Assembly: GCA_019421365.1 (NCBI GenBank)
Contig: JAHZFJ010000006.1
Location: 105,200 to 169,199, forward strand
DNA from: Lachnospiraceae bacterium
Lineage (GTDB): Bacteria > Bacillota > Clostridia > Lachnospirales > Lachnospiraceae
Direction of reading: 5' to 3'
DNA length: 64,000 nucleotides
Shown: positions 37,120 to 45,820 of the stretch, in pieces
How the letters are laid out: each line of letters opens with the position of its first letter
How positions within the stretch are numbered: the first letter of the stretch is position 1
Program-made: the position numbers and the translations under genes
The notes under the pieces: model-generated
What the model saw: the letters and a program-made list of their open reading frames with translations, nothing else
Database searches by the model: none
What the model was told of the DNA's origin: nothing

Positions 37120-37190
37120 TGTATTCAAAGCCAATGACAAGGGTGTCTATCGTGAGATGGAATTTGAAGGAAGTCGGATAGAGATTGGGA
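37120..37190 (+). mobile_element. Group II intron domain I-like remnant
   Basis: The segment with GACAAGGGTGTCTATCGTGAG, in two pieces, then ATGGAATTTGAAGGAAGTC, is of the kind found in bacterial group II intron domain I. A second similar segment lies at 38300-38360 (GACAAGAGTGTCCATCGTG... TCTGAAGGAAGTCC). No intron-encoded reverse transcriptase or domain V is present, so this is debris. Confidence 0.5.
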
Positions 37191-37292
37191 ACAGAATGTT
37201 GTGAAGATAGCAGATAACTTCGTAAGAAGACTATCTAATCAGAGGATAGAGTAGCGGCATTATCACAACAAGCTGGGGCAGCAACATATGAT

Positions 37293-37312
37293 GGCTTTGA
37301 TAAATCAAAGCC
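37293..37312 (+). repeat. Left hairpin of the Gp37/Gp68-family cassette
   Basis: GGCTTTGAT-AA-ATCAAAGCC, a 9-bp perfect stem, ahead of the gene at 37343. The core is shared with the hairpin at 38187-38222. Confidence 0.6.
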
Positions 37313-37342
37313 GCTATTTTACTCTAAACAAGGAGGTTATCT

Positions 37343-38065
37343 ATGAACTGGGAGCCGTGGACAGGCTGTTATAAAATAAGTGATGGCTGCACAAATTGCT
37401 ATTTTTATGGGCCACATGCGAAACGCTATGGTCAAAATACCATACAAAAAACAGATAAATTCGATTGGCCGATAAGAAAAACCGCAAAGGGCGAGTACAA
37501 CATTAAAGGTAACAAAATTCTTGCAACATGCTTTGCAACTGACTTTTTCCTGCCCGAAGCGGACGAATGGCGTAAAGAAATTTGGGCAATCATCAAGGAA
37601 AGAACAGATATTGATTTTTTGATTTTAACAAAGCGAATTGACCGTTTCCTTGTGTCACTTCCGTCTGATTGGGGTACAGGCTATGACAATGTGAATATTG
37701 GCTGTACGGTCGAAAATCAAACACTCGCCGATTACAGACTACCGCTCTTTTTATCTTATCCGATAAAGCGGCGTTTTATCGCTTGTGCCCCGCTTTTAGA
37801 AGCGATTGATTTGACACCGTATCTTCATAGAGTAGACCATGTTACCGTAGGCGGTGAAACAGGACGAGAAGCCCGTATATGTGATTATGATTGGGTGCTT
37901 AATATTCGTGAACAATGCGCAAAAGCAGATGTAACCTTTTGGTTCAAAAATACAGGCTCATTTTTTAAGCATGATGGTGCTGTGGAAAAAATAAACCCAT
38001 TCAAGCAAACTGGTATAGCGAAAGAGCTTGGCATCGATATTTCAGATGGGAAAAGGTTGTTTTGA
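37343..38065 (+). CDS. Phage Gp37/Gp68-family (DUF5131) protein
   Basis: 240 residues. NWEPWTGCYKISDGCTNCYF at the start has the family's W-x-P-x-x-GC-x(n)-GC-x-x-CY cysteine pattern. FLPEADEWRKEIWAIIKERTDIDFLILTKR, GTGYDNVNIGCTVENQ, IACAPLLEAIDL, HVTVGGETGREARICDYDWVLNIREQC and VTFWFKNTGS are other family regions. The fold resembles radical SAM barrels, although the cysteine spacing is not the canonical CX3CX2C. Members are found in phages and mobile DNA; the reaction is not established. The GC content is visibly higher than the neighbours (e.g. GCGGCGTTTTATCGC), and the gene sits between intron-like remnants, so transfer is likely. AAGGAGG ribosome site. Confidence 0.85.
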   Translation: MNWEPWTGCYKISDGCTNCYFYGPHAKRYGQNTIQKTDKFDWPIRKTAKGEYNIKGNKILATCFATDFFLPEADEWRKEIWAIIKERTDIDFLILTKRIDRFLVSLPSDWGTGYDNVNIGCTVENQTLADYRLPLFLSYPIKRRFIACAPLLEAIDLTPYLHRVDHVTVGGETGREARICDYDWVLNIREQCAKADVTFWFKNTGSFFKHDGAVEKINPFKQTGIAKELGIDISDGKRLF

Positions 38066-38172
38066 TGAAGCTGTGTCTGAATTTAGCACAAGATAACGAC
38101 ATAATAAAAGCACTCGCCGCACAAGCGGAAAAGAAAAACCCCGTTGTTCGACGAGGTATAGCTATGTCTTAA
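38065..38172 (+). CDS. Short coupled ORF after the Gp37/Gp68-family gene
   Basis: 35 codons starting in the ATGA overlap with the stop of the previous gene. The product begins MKLCLNLAQDNDIIKALAA and ends RRGIAMS. It shares the higher-GC composition of the cassette. It may be the surviving head of a longer gene cut by the following hairpin/intron sequences. Function unknown; it may not be a true gene. Confidence 0.35.
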   Translation: MKLCLNLAQDNDIIKALAAQAEKKNPVVRRGIAMS

Positions 38173-38186
38173 AAATGCACTGTTGC

Positions 38187-38222
38187 AGAACGGCGGCTTT
38201 GAGTAATCAAAGCCGCCGTTCT
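38187..38222 (+). terminator. Perfect 16-bp hairpin immediately before an intron-like end
   Basis: AGAACGGCGGCTTTGA, loop GTAA, TCAAAGCCGCCGTTCT. It is a strong GC-rich hairpin and a possible terminator. Class IIC group II introns characteristically insert just after such hairpins, and an intron-like GTGCGCGC starts six bases later. Confidence 0.7.
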
Positions 38223-38227
38223 ATGTA

Positions 38228-38375
38228 GTGCGCGCAGCATGGGCGTAATCTAAAGGGTTAAAGTCCCCATCACGTCCTAGTAGTGGAAAGTGTATAGCCT
38301 AAGACAAGAGTGTCCATCGTGAGGTGGAGTCTGAAGGAAGTCCGTGGGCAAATCGCTGGTCCGACGTTCTGCTTG
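38228..38375 (+). mobile_element. Group II intron 5'-end remnant (class IIC-like)
   Basis: Begins GTGCGCGCAGC, matching the GTGCG-type 5' end of group II introns, directly after a hairpin as in class IIC insertions. It continues with GTTAAAGTCCCCATCACG and GACAAGAGTGTCCATCGTGAG-type domain I sequence. No ORF or domain V follows before 38533, so it is a truncated relic. An ORF across 38310-38504 is not credible. The stretch from 38375 to the SASP gene is otherwise AT-rich with nothing more recognised. Confidence 0.55.
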
Positions 38376-38532
38376 TCAGCCGTTATGATTATTTGGGTTC
38401 AATACTTCCTTATCACCATTCTGTTAAAGAATACTTCCCTTCTTTTATGCTGTTTTGCATATTTTTGGCATATAAGGCTATACTCTAGAAAATGTAATTA
38501 TTAAAAGATATTATTATAAAGGAGTATAGAGT

Positions 38533-38757
38533 ATGACAAAGAAAATAGAAAAACCAATTGATTTGAATCACATAAAGCCAGAAGAGCAATTGAAGTACGA
38601 GGTAGCAGAAGAGTTAGGGCTACTTCCTAAAGTATTAGATACTGGCTGGAAATCCTTATCGGCAAAAGAGTCAGGAAGAATCGGCGGAATCATAACAAAG
38701 AAGAAAAAGCAGATGAAAGAGGAAGCATTAAAGGAGTCTGCAGAACTACGGGAATAG
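38533..38757 (+). CDS. Small acid-soluble spore protein, alpha/beta type
   Basis: 74 residues. LKYEVAEELGL resembles the first SASP motif and contains the GPR-protease-type site (E-V-A-E); LSAKESGRIGGIITKKKK is the second motif (normally L-T-A-R-x-N-G-x-V-G-G-x-I-T-K-R). The ends are Lys/Glu-rich and longer than those of the main SASPs. These proteins coat and protect DNA in the spore core and supply amino acids on germination. Start supported by AAAGGAGTATAGAGT. A forespore sigma-G promoter is expected but I cannot call one clearly. A divergent, minor SASP. Confidence 0.85.
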   Translation: MTKKIEKPIDLNHIKPEEQLKYEVAEELGLLPKVLDTGWKSLSAKESGRIGGIITKKKKQMKEEALKESAELRE

Positions 38758-38883
38758 AAGGGTATAACTTCCGGGATGTTTACTAACACTTGCGTTCGAA
38801 CGCTATTGTGAGTATAATGTCAATAGCAGAAAATCCATGTTTTCTACGATAATGCATGGAGAGAAAGAAATGATGGTGACAAT

Positions 38884-39717
38884 ATGCAAGCATATACAGG
38901 GTTTGCCCAGGTCTATGATATGTTTATGGATAATATTCCATATGATGACTGGTGCGAATATTTAAAAGAATTATTAAGAGAACATGGTGTCAAAGACGGT
39001 ATTGTATTAGATCTTGGGTGTGGAACAGGTAATATTACATCAAGACTCTCTAAGTCAGGATATGATATGATTGGAATTGACAATGCTGAGGAAATGCTTT
39101 CGATAGCCATGGAAAAAGCCATGGATGAAGAGAATTCTATTCTATATCTACTACAAGATATGAGAGAATTCGAATTGTATGGAACCGTGTCGGCAGTAGT
39201 TAGTATTTGTGATAGTATGAATTACATTATGGAAGAGGAAGATTTACTTAAGGTTTTCCAGTTGGTAAACAATTATCTTGATCCTCATGGTGTTTTTATC
39301 TTTGATATGAACACAGAATATAAATATAAGACAATTCTTGCAAATAACACGATAGCAGAGAATCGTTCGAATGGCAGCTTTATCTGGGATAATTACTATT
39401 ATCCAGAAGAGAGAATTAACGAGTATGATTTAACGATTTATGTGAAGGAAGACTTTGGTGAAGAAGATTACGATTCATCTGAGAATGAAGAAGATGAAGA
39501 GTATGAAGAAGGACAAGTATTCTATCGTTTTGATGAGAAACACTATCAGAAAGCATATTCGCTAGATACGGTGAAAACATTGTTAGAGAAAGCGGGACTT
39601 GAGTTTGTGTGTGCATATGATGCATTTACACATAACCCAGTAACTGAAACAAGTGAAAGAATCTATATTGTTGCGAGAGAAACGCATCAAGATAATAAAT
39701 TCTATACAAACGAATAA
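38884..39717 (+). CDS. Class I SAM-dependent methyltransferase
   Basis: 277 residues. YTGFAQVYDMFMDNIPYDDWCEYL is a common start of a clostridial/bacillar methyltransferase group (YqeM-like). VLDLGCGTGNITSRL is SAM motif I, IGIDNAEEMLSIA motif II, and SICDSMNYIMEEEDL motif IV. There is an acidic insertion near residues 195-220 (many Glu/Asp). The substrate is unknown. It is 14 bases before hslO and probably cotranscribed. The ribosome site is weak (GATGGTGAC). Confidence 0.87.
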   Translation: MQAYTGFAQVYDMFMDNIPYDDWCEYLKELLREHGVKDGIVLDLGCGTGNITSRLSKSGYDMIGIDNAEEMLSIAMEKAMDEENSILYLLQDMREFELYGTVSAVVSICDSMNYIMEEEDLLKVFQLVNNYLDPHGVFIFDMNTEYKYKTILANNTIAENRSNGSFIWDNYYYPEERINEYDLTIYVKEDFGEEDYDSSENEEDEEYEEGQVFYRFDEKHYQKAYSLDTVKTLLEKAGLEFVCAYDAFTHNPVTETSERIYIVARETHQDNKFYTNE

Positions 39718-39731
39718 ATAGGAGGACTTAA

Positions 39732-40610
39732 ATGTCAGATTATATAGTTAGAGCAACAGCAGCAAATAGCCAGATTCGAGCATTTGCAGTAACTTCAAGA
39801 GATTTAGTAGAGGAAGCAAGATCACGCCATAATCTTAGTCCGGTTGCCACAGCAGCACTTGGAAGACTTCTTACTGCTGGTTCTATGATGGGAAGTATGA
39901 TGAAGAGTGAGAAGGATCTTCTTACATTACAGATCAAATGTAGCGGCCCAATTGGTGGACTTACTGTTACAGCAGACTCACAGGCTAATGTAAAGGGATA
40001 TGTTGTTAATCCAGATGTTATGTTACCACCAAGTGATAAAGGCAAATTAGATGTAGGTAAAGCACTTGATTTAGGTGTTATGAATGTAATTAAAGACATG
40101 GGATTAAAAGAGCCTTATGTTGGACAGACACACCTTGTATCTGGTGAAATTGCAGAGGACTTAACATATTATTATGCTACAAGTGAGCAAGTACCATCTT
40201 CTGTTGCACTGGGCGTATTAATGAACAAAGATAATACGGTCAAACGTGCGGGTGGATTCATTATTCAGTTAATGCCATTTGCAGACGAAGAAGTAATTGA
40301 TAAATTAGAGAAGAAAATCGCAGAGATTACTTCAGTCACTGCATTACTAGATCAAGATATGACACCTGAAATGATTCTAGATTATGTATTAGGAGATTTC
40401 GGTGTAGAGATTCTTGATAAGGTACCTACAAAATTCGATTGTAACTGTACGAAAGAACGCGTAGAGAAAGCCATCGTTAGTATCGGAAAGAAAGAAATCC
40501 AAGAAATGATTAATGATGGAGAAACAATTGAAGTGAACTGCCATTTCTGCAATACACACTATAATTTCTCAATTGAAGAATTGAAGGATATCATTAAGAG
40601 AAGTAAGTAA
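39732..40610 (+). CDS. hslO: Redox-regulated chaperone Hsp33
   Basis: 292 residues. RATAANSQIRAFAVTSRDLVEEAR is the N-terminal Hsp33 segment; GRLLTAGSMMGSMMK and GPIGGLTVTADSQANVKGYV follow. The redox switch is complete: CNC (in KFDCNCTKERVEKAI) and CHFC (in VNCHFCNTHYNF) bind zinc when reduced. Oxidation and unfolding activate it as a holdase against protein aggregation. AGGAGGACTTAA gives a strong ribosome site. Confidence 0.97.
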   Translation: MSDYIVRATAANSQIRAFAVTSRDLVEEARSRHNLSPVATAALGRLLTAGSMMGSMMKSEKDLLTLQIKCSGPIGGLTVTADSQANVKGYVVNPDVMLPPSDKGKLDVGKALDLGVMNVIKDMGLKEPYVGQTHLVSGEIAEDLTYYYATSEQVPSSVALGVLMNKDNTVKRAGGFIIQLMPFADEEVIDKLEKKIAEITSVTALLDQDMTPEMILDYVLGDFGVEILDKVPTKFDCNCTKERVEKAIVSIGKKEIQEMINDGETIEVNCHFCNTHYNFSIEELKDIIKRSK

Positions 40611-40885
40611 AATTATATTAGTGATGCGCCTGTCGACATATGTTGATGGGCGTTATTACTTTTATCTATACAAGTTTTACATAAGATATATACTACCAAT
40701 TAATTTAGCTAGCATATTAGTTGTTCATAAGTGAGGTAATATTCTTTGTCTAGGGAAAACGAAGAATATTAGTAAAAGGAATAAGGAATGAATTCAAACA
40801 TGTGAAAAGGAGAATAGATTGAAAAATAGATTGTTCAATCTTCTTATTTAAGCAGTATCGCAAGTTAACTTGCGATATGCATGGG

Positions 40886-40971
40886 GATTAGTGTGAAAGA
40901 TGAATCTTTCACACGCAAATTTGTGCCTGCGGCCCAAAGTTTGCAGGCTATGGAAAGGCATGGTTATTAAT
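40886..40971 (+). promoter_or_regulatory. Hairpin leader of the debranching-enzyme gene (shared with addB)
   Basis: A first hairpin, GTGTGAAAGA-TGAA-TCTTTCACAC, is followed by GCAAATTTGTGCC, loop TGC, GGCCCAAAGTTTGC, then AGG-GGAAAGGCATGGTTAT-ATG. The second hairpin, its TGC loop and the 3' flank match the addB leader at 29419-29488. The remainder of the 40.6-40.97 kb gap has an imperfect hairpin after hslO (near 40624-40656) and no ORF. Confidence 0.6.
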
Positions 40972-43041
40972 ATGAGAGAAAAATATGTTTTTGGTAGAAA
41001 TGCTTTCCGTACTTTTGAAACTGGTATGGAGAAAGAATGGTTATTAACAAATGGAATTGGAGGTTTTGCAAATCAGTCAATTATCGGTGCAAATACCAGG
41101 ATTTATAGTGGATACCTTGTAGCGTCTTTGCATGCTCCTGTGGATAGAATGATGATTTTCCCAGGAACTCATGAAGCTGTTATGATTTCAGGTAGAGAAT
41201 ATGATTTAACTTCTCAAGAATACATAAAGGAATGGAAGAGAGGATATGAGTATCTTAACCGTTTCGAGTTAGATATAGTACCGACCTATACATATCAAGT
41301 AGCAGATTTATGTATTAAGAAAACTGTTTCCTTAGAATATGGGAAAAACACAAGTGTTGTATGCTATGAAATTGAAAATGGTATGGATCAAGCTACATTT
41401 GTAGTTACGCCAATGTTTACATATCGTGGATCTGGAGAGACAAGAGAACGTTCTGAGCTTGTATTTGAGAAAGAGTTGAAAGAACTAAACAGTAATGCAG
41501 CAGAGCTAGAGGCTAAAGAACATTACCTTCAATTAATACCACAGGAAAATAAAGAAGTAAAAATCAAATTTTATGCATCGGAGGGGGCTTATTATGACCG
41601 TTCCTGTAAGCCTGTATCCATGGCAACTCCGAATTATCTCATTGAAGAAAATCAAGTATATCCAATCGATAACCGTACTGGGTTTTTAGGCGTTGATAAT
41701 CATATTACGCCTTACGATGTGGTAGTAACACTTGCCCCATATGAGAAGAAACAATTCTACGTAAAATGTACGGTAGATGAGTTAGAAGACAAAGATGGAT
41801 TTGCTATTGCGAAGGAATACCGTCAAAGAATGATAGACTTAATGGATTTAGTACCATATGACGATCGATTAGCCAGAAGACTAGCTTGGGGAGCAGATGC
41901 ATTTATCGTAGATAGAGAGTCAACGGGACTTAAGACAATTCTTGCAGGATATCCTTGGTTTGCGGATTGGGGAAGAGATTCGATGATTGCACTACAAGGC
42001 TTAACCTTGGCAACAAGAAGATTTAATGATGCACGTTCGATTCTTGAATCCTTCTCAAGGTATGTGGATAAAGGAATGATACCGAATGTATTTCCCGGAA
42101 ATGCTAAGGAAGAACCGATGTATAACACAATAGATGCTTCTTTATGGTACTTCTATTCGGTGGATCGTTATCTAGAATATACAGGGGAAGAATCTGATTA
42201 TACATTTATCCATGAGAAGATCTATCCATATCTAAAAGAAATCATCCATGCTTATAAGAGTGGAACTCGTTTTGGAATTCGAATGGATAGCGATTATTTA
42301 ATTGAAGGTGGAAGTGACCTTGACCAATTAACATGGATGGACGTACGTGTTGGAGATTTAGTTGTTACACCAAGACATGGAAAGGCCGTTGAAATTAACG
42401 CTTTATGGTATAATGCACTTAAGGTTATGGAAAAACTATCTGTGCATTATGGGGAAGATGGAGACAAATATTGTGCATTAGCTGCTCATGTTAAGACAAC
42501 CTTTGTGGATAAGTTCTGGAATTCTAGCGCAAACTGCTTATATGATGTCATTGAAAAACGTAATGGTGAAGAAGTTGCAGATGGTAAGATTAGGCCGAAT
42601 CAGATTTGGGCAGTTTCTCTTCCGTATACGATGTTAGATAGTGAGAAAGAGAAATTAGTAGTGCAAAGAGTGTATCATGATTTATACACCCCTTATGGAA
42701 TTCGTTCATTATCAAGTGAGGACATGGATTACAAAAGCCACTATATTGGTAAACTAATTAATCGTGATCTTGCATATCATATGGGTACAAGTTGGGGATA
42801 CATCTCAGGAGCTTTCATATCAGCATATTGCAAGGTAAACAATCATAGTAAGGAAGCAGTACTTAAAGCAAAAGAAATGTGTGAATATTTTGAAGACCAT
42901 ATGGAAGATGGCTGTCTTAGTGGCATTGCAGAGATATTCGATGGTGATTTCACATGTACAAGTCGTGGTTGCTATACGCAAGCATGGAGTGTAGGCGAAG
43001 TATTACGTGCTTACACAGAAGATGTACTGCCTTATCTATAG
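40972..43041 (+). CDS. Glycogen-debranching enzyme (amylo-alpha-1,6-glucosidase family)
   Basis: 689 residues from ATG 40972; an in-frame ATG four codons earlier is too close to GGAAAGG, and the longer frame through the leader lacks homology. The N-terminal domain has EWLLTNGIGGFANQSIIGANTR (part of it given) and the beta-sandwich; the C-terminal (alpha/alpha)6 barrel has GYPWFADWGRDSMIALQGL, NTIDASLWYFYSVD and GDLVVTPRHGKAVEINALWYNAL, with acidic catalytic residues of GH133-like archaeal-type debranching enzymes. It removes alpha-1,6 branches from glycogen. No other glycogen gene is adjacent. Confidence 0.93.
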   Translation: MREKYVFGRNAFRTFETGMEKEWLLTNGIGGFANQSIIGANTRIYSGYLVASLHAPVDRMMIFPGTHEAVMISGREYDLTSQEYIKEWKRGYEYLNRFELDIVPTYTYQVADLCIKKTVSLEYGKNTSVVCYEIENGMDQATFVVTPMFTYRGSGETRERSELVFEKELKELNSNAAELEAKEHYLQLIPQENKEVKIKFYASEGAYYDRSCKPVSMATPNYLIEENQVYPIDNRTGFLGVDNHITPYDVVVTLAPYEKKQFYVKCTVDELEDKDGFAIAKEYRQRMIDLMDLVPYDDRLARRLAWGADAFIVDRESTGLKTILAGYPWFADWGRDSMIALQGLTLATRRFNDARSILESFSRYVDKGMIPNVFPGNAKEEPMYNTIDASLWYFYSVDRYLEYTGEESDYTFIHEKIYPYLKEIIHAYKSGTRFGIRMDSDYLIEGGSDLDQLTWMDVRVGDLVVTPRHGKAVEINALWYNALKVMEKLSVHYGEDGDKYCALAAHVKTTFVDKFWNSSANCLYDVIEKRNGEEVADGKIRPNQIWAVSLPYTMLDSEKEKLVVQRVYHDLYTPYGIRSLSSEDMDYKSHYIGKLINRDLAYHMGTSWGYISGAFISAYCKVNNHSKEAVLKAKEMCEYFEDHMEDGCLSGIAEIFDGDFTCTSRGCYTQAWSVGEVLRAYTEDVLPYL

Positions 43042-43129
43042 AGAACAGAATTTAGGGATAACTATATATTTATATTTAGGGAAAAACATGGTATGATTCA
43101 GATAGAGTACAAGTAAAGGAGAATAAGAA

Positions 43130-44152
43130 ATGGAAACAGTAGAATATATTGTTGAGACAATAGGTAAACTAGTAAACATTCCAAGTCCATCTGGATTTGC
43201 ACATAAAGCGATTGCATTTGTAAAAGGGGAGGCAGAAGGGTTTGGATACTCTTGTAGCTTAAACCAAAAGGGTGGATTGGTGATTCATGTTCCAGGAAAA
43301 TGTGAAGAAACTATCGGACTATCAGCACATGTGGATACATTAGGTGCAATGGTTCGTTCGGTTAAGAGTGATGGAACAATCCGTTTTACAAGCGTTGGTG
43401 GTTATACAATGCAAAGCGTTGAAGGAAGTTATTGTACGATTCATACAAGAGACGGAAGAGAATATGAAGGAACAATATTAGCAAATAGTCCATCAGTACA
43501 TACATTTGATGATGCTAGAACGCTTGAGAGAAAAGAAGCTAATATGCATATTCGTCTTGATGAGATTGTTAAGTCAGAAGAAGACGTGAAGAAATTAGGA
43601 ATCGATACAGGTGATTATGTAAGCTTTGATCCTAAATTCAATTACACTAAATCAGGATTCGTTAAATCAAGACACCTTGATGATAAAGCAAGCGTAGCTG
43701 TATTGTTAGGATTATTAAAGGAAATGTCAGAAGGTGGTTTACAACCACAAAAAACGATTGAGATACTAATAAGTAACTACGAAGAAGTAGGTTTTGGTGC
43801 AAGTTACCTTCCTAAAGAAATTACTGAATTCGTAGCGGTTGATATGGGTGCACTTGGTGATGACCTTAATGGAACAGAATATGCAGTATCAATCTGTGCC
43901 AAAGATTCATCAGGACCATATGATTATGAACTTACAACTCGCTTAATAAATATTGCGAAAGAGAAGAAACTTGACTATGCTATCGATATCTTCCCACATT
44001 ATGGTTCTGATGTATCAGCAGCATTACATGGTGGAAACGACATTAAGGGTGCGTTAATTGGACAAGGAATTCATGCTTCTCATGGTATGGAGAGAACACA
44101 TAAGAGTGCACTACACAATACCCTAGAGTTATTAAAAGGATATGTGATGTAA
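43130..44152 (+). CDS. M42-family metallopeptidase (glutamyl aminopeptidase-like)
   Basis: 340 residues. LVNIPSPSGFAHKAI starts the catalytic domain; LSAHVDTLGAMV carries the first metal His-x-Asp, HLDDKASVAVLLGLL the bridging Asp, NYEEVGFGASYLP the Glu-Glu pair, and HASHGMERTHKSAL the last metal His. An inserted beta domain is at about 70-165. M42 peptidases form large tetrahedral complexes that trim amino acids from cytosolic peptides. Ribosome site AAAGGAG. Followed by two foldback-repeat derivatives. Confidence 0.93.
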   Translation: METVEYIVETIGKLVNIPSPSGFAHKAIAFVKGEAEGFGYSCSLNQKGGLVIHVPGKCEETIGLSAHVDTLGAMVRSVKSDGTIRFTSVGGYTMQSVEGSYCTIHTRDGREYEGTILANSPSVHTFDDARTLERKEANMHIRLDEIVKSEEDVKKLGIDTGDYVSFDPKFNYTKSGFVKSRHLDDKASVAVLLGLLKEMSEGGLQPQKTIEILISNYEEVGFGASYLPKEITEFVAVDMGALGDDLNGTEYAVSICAKDSSGPYDYELTTRLINIAKEKKLDYAIDIFPHYGSDVSAALHGGNDIKGALIGQGIHASHGMERTHKSALHNTLELLKGYVM

Positions 44153-44163
44153 TACGCAAAATT

Positions 44164-44252
44164 CATTAAGAAGCACTATAGGTCCTGCGCTATCGTTTTT
44201 TAGTTATAGTGTTCAGCTTAGAAACATGGGTCGAGTGTATTGAGAGTTTTGC
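44164..44252 (+). repeat. Foldback repeat, partial copy C1
   Basis: Matches the right half of copies B and D: CATTAAGAAG-CACTATAGG, a TATCGTTTTTTAGT segment, ATAGTG and a final GAGAGTTTTGC. The left half and GC-rich centre are missing. Confidence 0.6.
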
Positions 44253-44366
44253 TGTATCTAATAACGATTTAGTTTTAAAAGGTCTTAGTTAAAGTTAATG
44301 ATGAATACAATAATATTTATTTAGCTATAAACCTATATGCACTTGTGTATCAGTAAAGTAGTAATA

Positions 44367-44473
44367 GCAAAACTCTCAAAACGTAGATTAACTTCTTGCG
44401 TAACGCACTATTACATGTTTTGTGTCATAGTGCGTTAGGTAAGAAGTTATAAGAAACATGGTAAGAGTTTTGC
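44367..44473 (+). repeat. Foldback repeat, short form C2
   Basis: 107 bp, with only the outer arms: GCAAAACTCTC ... AACTTCTTGCGTAACGCACTAT, then the loop, ATAGTGCGTTAGGTAAGAAGTT ... AAGAGTTTTGC. It folds into one long hairpin and lacks the GC-rich centre. Shows that the arms can exist without the core. Confidence 0.7.
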
Positions 44474-44501
44474 GTTAAAGTAAATAAAAGGAGGAATCAA
44501 C

Positions 44502-45716
44502 ATGAATGTTACAGAGCGTTTTTTTAAGTATGTTAGTTTTCACACAACTTCAGATCAGGCAAGTACGACAACACCAAGTACTGATAATCAGAAAGTACTT
44601 GCTGCTGAGTTAGTGAAAGAGATGAAAGAGATGGGAATTGCTGATGCCCAGATGGATCAGTATGGTTATGTATATGGAACAATCGAAGCGACAAAAGGTT
44701 GTGAAGATATGCCTTATATAGGTTTGATTGCTCATATGGATACTTCAGATGCAATCTCAGGAAAAGATGTAAAAGCGAGAATTGTTAAGAATTATGATGG
44801 TAAGGATATCGTTCTTAATGAAGAGAAGAACATCATAATGCGTACGAAAGAGTTCGCCCATATGGCAGACTATGTGGGACAGGACTTGATTGTAACAGAT
44901 GGAACTACATTGCTTGGTGCCGATGATAAAGCTGGAATTGCTGAGATTCTTACTTTGGCGGAGAAGTTAGTTAACGGTACTGATATTCCTCATGGAAGAA
45001 TTCGCATAGGTTTTACACCTGATGAAGAGATTGGAGCAGGAGCTGATCATTTTGATGTGGAGAGATTCAATGTAGATTTCGCATATACAGTTGATGGTGG
45101 TAAACTTGGAGAATTAGAGTATGAAAACTTCAATGCAGCAGGAGCAAAAGTAATTGTTCATGGTGTGAACATTCATCCTGGTGAAGCTAAGAACAAGATG
45201 AGAAATGCGATACTAATGGCAATGGAATTTAATAATATGCTTCCTGCTAATGAGATTCCTTCTTGTACAGAAGGATATGAAGGCTTCCAACATATCTGTT
45301 CTATCAGTGGAAATGAAGAGGAGACTGTGTTAGAATATATCATCCGTGACCATGACAAAGAAAAATTCAACGATAAAAAAGAAATGTTTGAGAAAATCAC
45401 TGCTTACTTAAACGGTCGGTATGGTGCAGGAACTTTCGAGTTATCGATAAAAGATAGCTATTATAACATGAAAGAGAAGATTGTTAATCACATGGAAATC
45501 GTAGTTCGTGCAGAAGAAGCTATGAAAAAAGTTGGTGTTGAGCCAATCATTGTACCGATTCGTGGAGGTACAGATGGAGCAAGATTATCATTCATGGGCT
45601 TACCTTGTCCGAACTTATCAACTGGTGGACATAATTTCCATGGTAGATATGAGTACATTCCAGTACAATCCATGGAAAAAATGGTACAGATTCTACAAGA
45701 AATAATAAAAGCGTAG
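44502..45716 (+). CDS. pepT: Peptidase T (tripeptide aminopeptidase)
   Basis: 404 residues, usual length. GLIAHMDTSDA has the first metal His and the catalytic Asp; TTLLGADDKAGIAEI the bridging Asp; FTPDEEIGAGADHFD the catalytic Glu and metal Glu; VHGVNIHPGEAKNKM is in the dimerisation domain; PIRGGTDGARLSFMGLPCPNL and GGHNFHGRYEYIPV hold the last ligands. An M20B enzyme releasing N-terminal residues from tripeptides in the cytoplasm. AGGAGGAATCAAC gives a strong ribosome site. Confidence 0.97.
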   Translation: MNVTERFFKYVSFHTTSDQASTTTPSTDNQKVLAAELVKEMKEMGIADAQMDQYGYVYGTIEATKGCEDMPYIGLIAHMDTSDAISGKDVKARIVKNYDGKDIVLNEEKNIIMRTKEFAHMADYVGQDLIVTDGTTLLGADDKAGIAEILTLAEKLVNGTDIPHGRIRIGFTPDEEIGAGADHFDVERFNVDFAYTVDGGKLGELEYENFNAAGAKVIVHGVNIHPGEAKNKMRNAILMAMEFNNMLPANEIPSCTEGYEGFQHICSISGNEEETVLEYIIRDHDKEKFNDKKEMFEKITAYLNGRYGAGTFELSIKDSYYNMKEKIVNHMEIVVRAEEAMKKVGVEPIIVPIRGGTDGARLSFMGLPCPNLSTGGHNFHGRYEYIPVQSMEKMVQILQEIIKA

Positions 45717-45820
45717 TAAAATATAGAATCTAGTGTTATAATAATTCTGAATTACAGAGTTAAAGTGTTACAGTGATAAAATATTAGTAAATAAATATAA
45801 AATACGTGGAGGTAAATATT

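Noticed and set aside
38310..38504. 64-codon ORF after the Gp37/Gp68-family cassette
   Set aside because: It runs across intron-like RNA sequence and has no ribosome site or protein-like pattern.
40900..40971. Upstream start for the debranching enzyme
   Set aside because: It also translates the shared hairpin leader; the family start is at 40972.
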